Source: Trifolium pratense
Lineage: Eukaryota; Streptophyta; Magnoliopsida; Fabales; Fabaceae
Length of the DNA: 64,000 bases
NCBI RefSeq assembly: GCF_020283565.1
Contig: NC_060064.1
Coordinates: 17,070,337 to 17,134,336, forward strand
Direction of reading: 5' to 3'
How positions within the stretch are numbered: the first letter of the stretch is position 1; every line of letters starts with the position of its first letter. Below the pieces are notes generated by a model. That model was given only the letters and a program-made list of their open reading frames with translations, did no database searches and was not told the origin of the DNA. Both the position numbers and the translations under genes were made by a program. Of the stretch, positions 56,083 through 64,000 are shown piece after piece.

Positions 56083-57991
56083 ATGGCAGGAACTGCTATC
56101 TACACCTCCTGGTAACAACACAACTCTTTCATTTGATTTTTTTTCTATAACATGTTTATTTGTAGAATATTAACAATGAAGTTTAAGTAAAAAAAATCAT
56201 TTTGTTAATGTTTTTGAACATGATTGTGAGTTATTAAGGTTGTGTTTTCAGCAACTTAGGGAGATGTAGGTTGGTATTAAAAACTCACAATGGAAGGAGC
56301 ATGCAAGGGAAGCTAGCATCTCAATGTCAAATGAGAAGGAACTTTACAGTAAAAGCAGAAGTGAGGTTTGTAACAGCTGATGATGCTAAGGAACTTGTAG
56401 CAGTAGATGGATATAATGTTCTTGATGTGAGGGACATATCTCAGTTTGAACGAGCACACATTAAAACATGTTATCATGTCCCTCTTTTTGTTGAAAATAC
56501 TGACAATGATCCTGGTATGGAATTTTTCCTTCCAAAATTATTTATACTATTATGCATATTTTTATTTGATTTTTTCATCTTAGTCATTGAAAATGTAGGA
56601 TTAGACAGATTGGTTTATAAATTTAACAAAAAAAATGTCCCTGTGAGCTTAGTTCAATTGGTAGGATATCGCAATATATGTGCAGGAGCCGGGGTTCGAA
56701 CCCCGGACACTCCTAGCCACTAGGCTACATGAAAATCTTTAATCATATTTGTCCCTTCGGGACAATTTCAATGACCATTCCAGATGGACTAATGTGATGA
56801 AGGATTTTCGATTTCAGGGATCATTTTGAAATTTTGTTGATTTTAGATGCAAATTGTTTGATTCCTACAATTTCAAGTCCTAAAGTATTGACTCACTTTT
56901 TTTTAATACTTGATGGCATTTATTTTGTGTAGGTACATTCTTATTAAGGACTGTACACAATAATTTTTCTGGATTGTTCTTTGGGATACCATTCACTAGG
57001 CCAAATCCTGATTTTGTACAATCTGTCAAGAGTCAATTACAGCCTGAAACTAAACTTTTGATTGTATGTCAGGAAGGATTAAGGTTAGTTTATCATTTTC
57101 TACTCTATTTGACTGCTAATTATATATCCCAACTTTGGTTATTACTTATTCTTTATTATGATTAGTTTGCAAAATTACATTCTCTGAATATAACCAATCA
57201 TTATGTATAGTCTAATAATGAGAGTTAAATGGGAAATTAAGATTACAAAACACATAATCCAAAAGAACAAAAGATAAAGGTTTTGTGTTACCATAAATGT
57301 GATCATATGGTCTAGTCTAGGTGGAAGAACCAAGAGTCAAAAAGAGCAACTAGGTAACACACATAGTAGGATTACCAGAAGAATGTAGGCAATATTGGAC
57401 GAGGATAACTATTGTGATGCTCGATACCTTGGATAATCAGCAACTCCGTGCTGACAAGACGAGAGTGGTAGAATGCTACGATGGATGGCTGCATAGACAA
57501 ATTGTTGTGAATTCTACTTATACCTTAATATAAGAATTGAAGATTGAATTTTTCCTTCTTTGTGAAGGTCGGCTGCAGCAGCAAATAAGTTAGAAGAAGC
57601 TGGTTTCCAAAATGTAGCATGCTTAACATCTGGACTTCAAACTGTGAAACCAGGTTTAGTTCATCATTCATTTATTTAACTTAGTTTTAAAGTTTCATCT
57701 TATCTGTTAGAATAAGCATTAGAATATATCCATTTTGTAGGAACATTTGAATCTGTTGGCAACACAGAGTTGCAGAATGCTGGCAAAGCTGGTTTGGTGC
57801 AAATTCAAGGAAAAATTTCAGCTGTTTTAGGAACCGTTCTTATTTGTAAGTTTTTCGATATCTTTTATAACAATTTCATGATGCTTTGTATTGATTTTTT
57901 GTGTTTTATGAAATTTTCAGGTGCATATTTATTCATTACATTCTTTCCTGATCAAGCTGAGAAGCTGTTCCAACTGGTCCCTGCAGGCTAA
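56083..57991 (+). CDS. STR9: Rhodanese-like domain protein 9, chloroplast
   Basis: Six exons (56083-56111, 56252-56514, 56933-57083, 57568-57653, 57741-57845, 57921-57991) join in phase to 234 residues, the length I recall for Arabidopsis STR9 (At2g42220). The N-terminal 45 or so residues lack acids and look like a plastid transit peptide. The rhodanese fold follows, with VLDVRDISQFERAHI and the active-site loop C143-Q-E-G-L-R148, so the catalytic cysteine is kept. A hydrophobic C-terminal segment (SAVLGTVLICAYLFITFF) suggests membrane attachment. Rhodaneses move sulfane sulfur; the physiological substrate is unknown. The first exon codes only ten residues, and the start is chosen because it gives the transit peptide and family length. 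A SINE lies in intron 2. Confidence 0.92.
56643..56740 (+). mobile_element. tRNA-like SINE in STR9 intron 2
   Basis: GAGCTTAGTTCAATTGGTAG is followed by a spacer and a strong box B, GGGGTTCGAACCCC. TGTCCCT occurs on both sides (about 56636 and 56750). The tail after box B (GCCACTAGGCTACATG) does not close a tRNA acceptor stem. Confidence 0.6.
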
Positions 57992-58859
57992 GACTAAAAG
58001 TTCCATTGATTAGTTGTTAGTTATTTTCCCCTCACATAATGCATGTTGCATTGAAATGTGAGATTAGAATTGAGGAACATAAAAATATGTGATTATGTGA
58101 ATGAGGTGCCTTATTGAAGGGTTAATGTCATGTCAGTATGGTTATAATGGTGAAAACAAGATTGTTTATTTTCCATTATGCAAAGCAATATTGTTTTTGA
58201 AAAAGATTAAGCAAAGAATTGTCTACATCCATTTCCAATGTTTAAAAATTAGAATGTTCATTGACAAATCAGTTTTAAATGTTATTGGAAAAAAAACTTT
58301 AAGTGGATTCCATCTAAGAATATTAATTTAAGGCATTTCCTTTTCATTAAATATTTATGGACCCCAATTGTGCCCTTGTCATCAACCAGACATTGTAGTC
58401 TAAAGTTTCAAAATCACACTATGAGGGGTTAGAGTTTGCATCACATTGTGGCCTTTTACATGTGAGAAGGTCACTAGATACATACAGGCTTAAATATTTC
58501 ATTGAACAAACTGAGAACAAATAGCCAATAAAATATTTTTGCATCACATTGCTGGGGAATATTATATTACATGGATTAAACATGAGTTGTGAATACGTCA
58601 CTAGATAAATGCTTACAATACTCTACATGCATTGAACAAAACTGAGAACAAAATTGCCACTAAAATAAAGGTAAATGACTTATATATTCAGAAAAAGTAT
58701 ATGAAAATTTTATAGTCACATGGGATTCTGACCTAGAATTACAGCTAAAAAGAATGTAAACTGTTTTACAGAAGGGCTAGCACTGAAAATATTGGACAGG
58801 AATTGGGGCTAACAAGAATTGAACATGAAAGCAATATCACAGTGTCTGGTAAAGTACAT
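57992..58859. other. Intergenic between convergent STR9 and the RRM gene
   Basis: No gene. 58330-58750 is the 3' flank of the minus-strand RRM gene and resembles the flanks at 4420-4840 (inverted) and 62150-62360. Confidence 0.55.
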
Positions 58860-60959
58860 TCATTGGTTTTGATAGTATTGCTGAGGATAAGGACCCTGTC
58901 CATAACCATGTGTTTGATAAGTAGAAGGTCCAGGGGGAGCACTATTATAATGAGATGCAGCATATGGTGCAGGCATTTGAGGGTATGGATAAGGAGGTGC
59001 AACATATGGTGCAGCCGTTTGAGGGTATGGATTAGGAGTTGCAGCCGTTTGAGGGTATGGATTAGAAGGTGCAGCCGTTTGAGGGTATGAATAAGGAGGT
59101 GCAGCCGTTTGAGGGTATGAATAAGGAGGTGCAGCCGTTTGAGGGTATGTATAAGGAGGTGCAGCATATAGTGCAGCAGTTTGGGGATATGTATATCCTG
59201 GTGGCACAGGTAAGGCTGCCATTGGAGGAACAGATGACTGACCACCTCCACCCTTGTTGGGATAAGCATATTCTACATTTATACGTCTTCCCTGCAATCA
59301 AACAAGAATGATATGTAATAAGTTCAATGGCTTGAATGAATCCCACAAGGGTATATGATAAGAAATTCAGCTAATAAAATCACAAACTCTGAAGCAGTCA
59401 ATTTACCATGCAACAAATAACACGTACTCTATGAAACACCGACACATCGACACTATTAATTATTTGAGAAAATGACATAGTTGAATGTAATGACATGTGT
59501 CAGACACCAGGCATGTCTTCGATAAGAAGTATCGGTTTTTCAGTTTTCACCACAAGTGCTGTGCTTACCTCAAGATTGCTTTTATTTAGGTCTTTTATGG
59601 CATTCTTTGCAGCCTCTACTGTCTTGTATGTAACGAAGCCATATTCACTACAGTTAAAAATAAAATAGTTGAGCTGGTAGAGAAATTAAAAACAACAACT
59701 ATTGCATCGAATTAAAGCATGTTACTACTTTTACCGTGATAGTTTCGAATCCTTGTGATATACAACTGAACATTCCTCAATATCACCATGCCCCTTAAAA
59801 TAGTTGTGCAGCATGCCATTTGTTACTTGTGGTGATAAGTTTTCAATAAAAAGCTTTCTCAGAGTAGTATCACTAATTTTTCTTGTGACCTCATCACTAG
59901 CTAACATACATAGAGTCAATCTTCCCTGAAAGCAAAAATCCATAAAATAAACTAACGAAATAGAGCAAAGATCGCTGCATACGTTCATAACAAGCAGGCG
60001 AAAGATGTTATTCCAGAAGTTAGACAGTAAGACGATGTTTCCAATAGCTGATTGTAGAAAATAGAGGATTGTTCAAATTCCACTACGCAACACTGCTCAA
60101 TATTTGACAATATTTTGTAGAGTAAATAGCGTGTATAGCAAAAAATAGCGATTTGTTCATGCATCAAATAAATCACGAGTAGTCTCATTCAAAGGCAATA
60201 AAATGAGCTAAAGCTTACATCGATTAACTTGCTAGGTACATGCAATGCTTTCTTAGCCGATTTCACATCTTTGTAAAGAATATATCCATATCCACGTGAT
60301 TTCTTAGTGCCTTCATTAACAATCACCTTCGCATGCTCAATTTGTCCATACTCTTTAAATGCCTGAAAAAGAAAAATACAACATTAAAAAAGCAATACAT
60401 TTTATTTTTTAGAATCTTGATTCTTAAGATCAGAGACATGAAACAATGGCATGATGAAGACACACTAAACTCACATTACACAAAGATTGTGAAGTGGTAT
60501 TCAAGGACAAGTCACGAACAAAAAGCTTTCTATGGACATGATCACCATATGCAATAGTTTCTATCTCTGCTGCAATTGAAGGGTCTTTGGAACCTCTTTA
60601 TACAGCAACATGCAAACAAACACACATGCGCATGATCAATCATACATCATATATACAATACAAGTATGAGAAATAGTACTTTTATGCTTCTTCATATTCA
60701 TTTTTTGAAAAAGATTCTATCTTTTCAATTTATTTGATTGTTCTTGAAAGAAAAACGTCGGAACAGTAATGTGTGAAAGTGATATATAATATATTAAAAA
60801 GGAACTAGAAAAGGAAATAGAGACACACAGTTTAGAGAGAAGATTAACGAGTACAGGTTTGGCAAGAGGTTCAATGAGAAGTCTAAGTTCTTCTTCCTTG
60901 GAAGTCAAGTTACTGCTTCCTGCCTCATCTATTTTTCTTTTCTTATTCATATCCTTCAT
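58860..60959 (-). CDS. UBP1-associated-protein-2-like two-RRM RNA-binding protein
   Basis: Six exons on the minus strand (60959-60829, 60595-60475, 60362-60219, 59925-59735, 59647-59569, 59291-58860) keep frame and give 365 residues. RRM1 (about 67-130) opens RKLFVRDL and has RGYGYILYKD as its RNP1-like strand. RRM2 (about 156-222) opens RKLFIENL and has EYGFVTYKT. The acidic N-terminal LRLLIEPLAKPVLVNLL is typical of the UBA2 group. The tail from about 223 is rich in Tyr, Pro, Gln and Ala, with repeated YPQTAAP units, a low-complexity region of the kind that promotes condensates. The group stabilises mRNA in the nucleus with UBP1. The start is the ATG at 60959; the open frame upstream has only a GTG. 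It may correspond to At2g42240, near STR9 in Arabidopsis, but that is from memory. Confidence 0.85.
59011..59160 (-). repeat. In-frame 30-bp minisatellite in the RRM gene tail
   Basis: Five consecutive 30-bp units begin with GCAGCCGTTT (plus strand) at 59011, 59041, 59071, 59101 and 59131. Each encodes ten residues of the PPYSYPQTAA type. Less regular units flank it. Confidence 0.9.
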
Positions 60960-62510
60960 TTCTTTCTTCTTACTCTTCTTCAGTTCTAATTTTCTCTTCA
61001 CAAAAATTCAATAATCTTCTCCAAATTCACTACTCAACCCAATTTATAAGGTTTGAAATTGGGCTTTTCTTCTTACATGTCAAGGCCCAAATTCTTGTGC
61101 AGATTTTCTACCTGTGCAGATTTTTTAATGGTTACTTATGACTAAAGTAAATGAGTATTTCTTTTACTCAGTAGCTAACTGGTACATATTAAGCAGTTTT
61201 CATAAATTAATTATAAAATATTTTTCTTGTGTTTTCTTATATATAAATCAAGTAATTGGAGTTGAACCATAAAAAACAGAATTTGTAGATAACATCGAGT
61301 TGAAATATACTTTTTGTCTTGATAGAAATACAGTTTAGAAAAAAATAAATTATATCCAACAATTAATAAGAACAAACGATATAAGTAAATTTGTTTGTCT
61401 TGATAGTTTGTATTTTTCTGTGAAGAAACACTTTTTGTCTTGATTGAAATACACTTTAAAATAATACTTCAAAAAAAAACATACTGCAAATACTCATGAA
61501 TGCCCATAAATAGGTTAAAACCGCAGATAAATAAGACTCGTGGAAGCATCAGGCGAGAGGACATTTATTTTTCCAGCAAAAAATAGGTAATGCCGGACTA
61601 TATACTCGTGTCTGCTTGATTGAGGTCACAGTCTAATTGCCAACTCACATGTAAAGTCCACATTGGCCTTAATATTTCAAGTGAAGATAAACACAATTTA
61701 TTTCAAGTAAAGTCTTCTTGCATTTGAATCACAACATTTTGTATAAAGTCCACATTTGTCAAGTAATGATGTTGGATATTATTTCGAAACTGTCATTTAT
61801 TTTCTTTGGTTGTTTTTTTGTTTTGTTTTGTTTGCATTAGGGTTAAATTCAACCTTAGAGTACAAATCAATTTTACATTAACAACCTTGGAGTACAAGTC
61901 AACTTTACATTAACAACCAATAATTAAAACTTACTAAATTATCATTTCATAAGATTAAATTCAAAATAACTCACAATAGTCTAATTGACATGATACAATA
62001 CCAGTGTAAATATATGTCCTTTAAACTCAACTTTTGTAACTGAGAAATATAAGTAGGCAATAAGAACATAAAATGAGTGAGGTATATATGTGGATTCCAT
62101 TTAAGAATCTGAATGAAGGATAAGTTCCATTAGTTTAAGGAATTTCCTTTTCAAAATCACATTATGCAGGGTGGAGATTATATTACATGGACTAAACATG
62201 TGAGAAGGTCACTAGATAAAGGCTTAAATATTGCATTGAACAAACTGAGAACATATAACCACAAAAATAGAGGTAAATGACATATTATTAGCATTTCTAG
62301 TTACAAAATATTATCCCATCTAAAGTTAAGTAAATTCAGAAAATTTTCTAGTCACAAGGGATTCTGACCTAGAATTACATCTAAAAAGAATGTACAGAAT
62401 TCTACACAAGGGGATAGCACTGAGAAAATTGGACTGGAATTAGGGGATAATAAGAATTGAACATGAAAGTACAGAAAGAAGTAGCAATGTCATAGTGTTC
62501 GATAAGGAGA
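60960..62510. other. Spacer between tandem RRM copies
   Basis: Upstream region of the intact RRM gene followed by the 3' flank of the truncated copy. The join near 62.05-62.16 kb repeats sequence found at 2030-2110 inverted. 61200-62000 is AT-rich with no gene seen. Confidence 0.5.
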
Positions 62511-62514
62511 TGCA

Positions 62515-63288
62515 GCATATGGTGCAGCAGTTCAAGGGTATGGATAAGGCGGTGCAGCATGTGGTGCATCAGTTTGGGGGTATGGAACTAGGAGACGCAG
62601 CATATGGTGCACCTGCTTGGGGGTATGGATAAGGTGGTGCGGCATATGGTGCACCTGTTTGGGGGTATGGATAAAGAGGCACAGCAATTCGGGGGTATGG
62701 ATAAAGAGGCACAACAATTCGGGGGTATGGATAAGGTGGTGCATCAGTTTGGGAGTATGGATACGGAGACACGGCATATGGTGCACCTGTTTGGGGGTAT
62801 GGATAAGGAGGTGTAGCATATGGTGCAGCAGGTCGGGAGTATGTGTAACCCTCAACATATTCTGGAGACATATGTAAGGCTGCCATTGGAGCTACTCTTG
62901 CAGGAACAGACGGACGACCACCATTGTGGAAATCATATTTTACAGTAATAGTTCTTCCCTGCAATGAAACGAGTATGATATGTAAATAACATGGATGAAT
63001 TACATTATAGTACATCATCTAGGAATTGACAACTGTATGAAATTTCAAACATTTTCTTAATTACCCCTAAAAAAAACAAAGTTGGAATATATTGTATAGT
63101 AATGAATGAGTGAAAGTGTGAGATATTAATTAAAAGGAACAAGAAAATGAAATAGAGACACACAGTTGAGAGAGAAAATCAACGAGTTGAGGTTTGGTAA
63201 GAGATTCGATGAAAAGTCTAACTTCTTCATTGGAAACAAAGTCACCATTGTTGTTTTCCAAATCCTCCATTTCTTTCTTCTTACTCAT
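62515..63288 (-). pseudogene. Internally deleted copy of the two-RRM gene
   Basis: Exon 1 (63288-63164, MSKKKEMEDLENNNG... ) and the tail exon (about 62958 down to 62515, GRTITVKYDFHNGGRPS then Tyr/Pro repeats) are present with splice sites. Exons 2-5, which hold both RRMs, are missing: only about 205 bp of intron-like sequence separates the two. Exon 1 ends in phase 2 whereas the tail exon expects phase 0, so direct splicing is out of frame. The tail also shifts frame near 62590 and hits TGA at 62569. It is in tandem with the intact copy. Confidence 0.8.
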
Positions 63289-63299
63289 CTTCAGTAATT

Positions 63300-64000
63300 A
63301 TTCTCTTCACAAATGAAAATTCTTCTCCAAATTCAATATGAAGGCCCAAATTCTTGTGCAGATTTTTTACTTGTGCAGATTTTATAATGGTTACTTGTGA
63401 CTAAAGTAAATGAGTATATCTTTTAGTCAGTAACTAATTGGGCTCAGCTTTCAAATGATGTTGCTCTTATCTTTCGAATTTCCTGAAATCCTCCACAATA
63501 GAAGCTACCTCCATATGATTTGTGAAACACACCTGAAATTACAAACACAGCTATGATTTGTGATTTGCTTGTGTGGGAAATCAAAATTGTCTTCATGTAA
63601 AAGAGACAAGATGCTTTGATATATATGTTTGTGTGTAGAATGCAGCACATGCGTAGTTCAACACTGCAGTCGATCTTATAAACCCCAGAGAGGGACATCT
63701 GCACTTCAAATTGCTAAGAAACTCTGGAAGAACTCTTGAACTTTTTTTTGTCTGTATGATACTTGATTTGTGTGGTGTGTCTGTACGATTTGTAGAAAAT
63801 ATTGCATTGCTGCTGGATATGATCTTATAAATCTCTACTCTTAAATGTATGCTTAAATTTATTGTTATCTTAGGATAATTTTATTTTCAAGGTTCGTTTC
63901 TCCCTAATTGTCGAGCCTTAGTCTATGATCGATGTCATAAAGATTTGACTATATTTTATATTGGCTGTTGACCACCTAACACAATCCTCTCACTTTATAT
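63300..64000. other. Gene-free right end of the window
   Basis: 63330-63410 repeats sequence from 61080-61160 (CAAATTCTTGTGCAGATTTT), the upstream flank of the intact RRM gene. A minus frame at 63704-63444 has no recognised product. Confidence 0.4.

Noticed and set aside
56648..56725. Possible tRNA gene with a strong GGGGTTCGAACCCC box
   Set aside because: The ends do not pair into an acceptor stem and the same head occurs with a tail at 49.5 kb, so a SINE is more likely.
59011..59160. CRISPR-like regular repeats
   Set aside because: The 30-bp units are contiguous without spacers, lie in a coding exon of a plant gene and encode a peptide repeat.
63444..63704. 86-codon minus frame at the right edge
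   Set aside because: No recognisable motif and no second exon.

Overview
This window is plant nuclear DNA. It is AT-rich, has spliced genes with GT-AG introns, and is crowded with plant transposons. The gene content (SPL9-like, STRUBBELIG-type receptor, mTERF, PPR-DYW) and the repeat types (TRIM elements, tRNA-derived SINEs, MULE-type MITEs) suggest a papilionoid legume such as Medicago or Trifolium. The species is an inference and cannot be proven from the window.

Layout, left to right. At 1-1668 a MEF1-like PPR-DYW gene is cut on its 5' side by the end of a CACTA transposon and broken near its 3' end by a one-base deletion. At 2.25-4.3 kb lies a decayed RRM-protein pseudogene whose better relatives sit on the opposite strand at 58.9-63.3 kb. 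At 6.46-8.18 kb is an intact mitochondrial-type mTERF gene. At 9.6-12.2 kb are stacked small transposons. At 12.19-18.87 kb is a 6.7 kb L1-type LINE with both ORFs open and a perfect 17-bp target duplication. At 20.6-26.2 kb are two tandem copies of an AT-hook gene; the second has an altered C-terminus. At 27.3-32.1 kb is a young Ty1/copia element (300-bp LTRs with one visible difference) whose gag-pol carries one nonsense codon. At 32.9-37.0 kb are a long foldback element, a MULE-type MITE and a deleted copy of the receptor-kinase gene that also contains a TRIM element.

The gene-rich right half holds an SPL9/15-type transcription factor with an exact miR156 site (39.0-41.6 kb), an intact 15-exon STRUBBELIG-receptor-family gene with a pseudokinase domain (43.8-49.0 kb), OEP16-3 (50.9-53.7 kb), the chloroplast rhodanese-like gene STR9 (56.1-58.0 kb) and a six-exon two-RRM gene (61.0-58.9 kb, minus strand). 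SPL9, OEP16-3 and STR9 are consecutive loci in Arabidopsis (At2g42200, At2g42210, At2g42220 from memory), so this looks like conserved microsynteny.

The main biological story is duplication and transposition. Three internal duplications (RRM gene, AT-hook gene, receptor gene) provide unoccupied reference sites that define the edges of several insertions. The most unusual item is a family of roughly 520-610 bp poly(A)-ended retroposons present three times, two of them with exact target duplications and empty paralogous sites, that lacks an evident tRNA-type promoter and is not obviously derived from the resident LINE.
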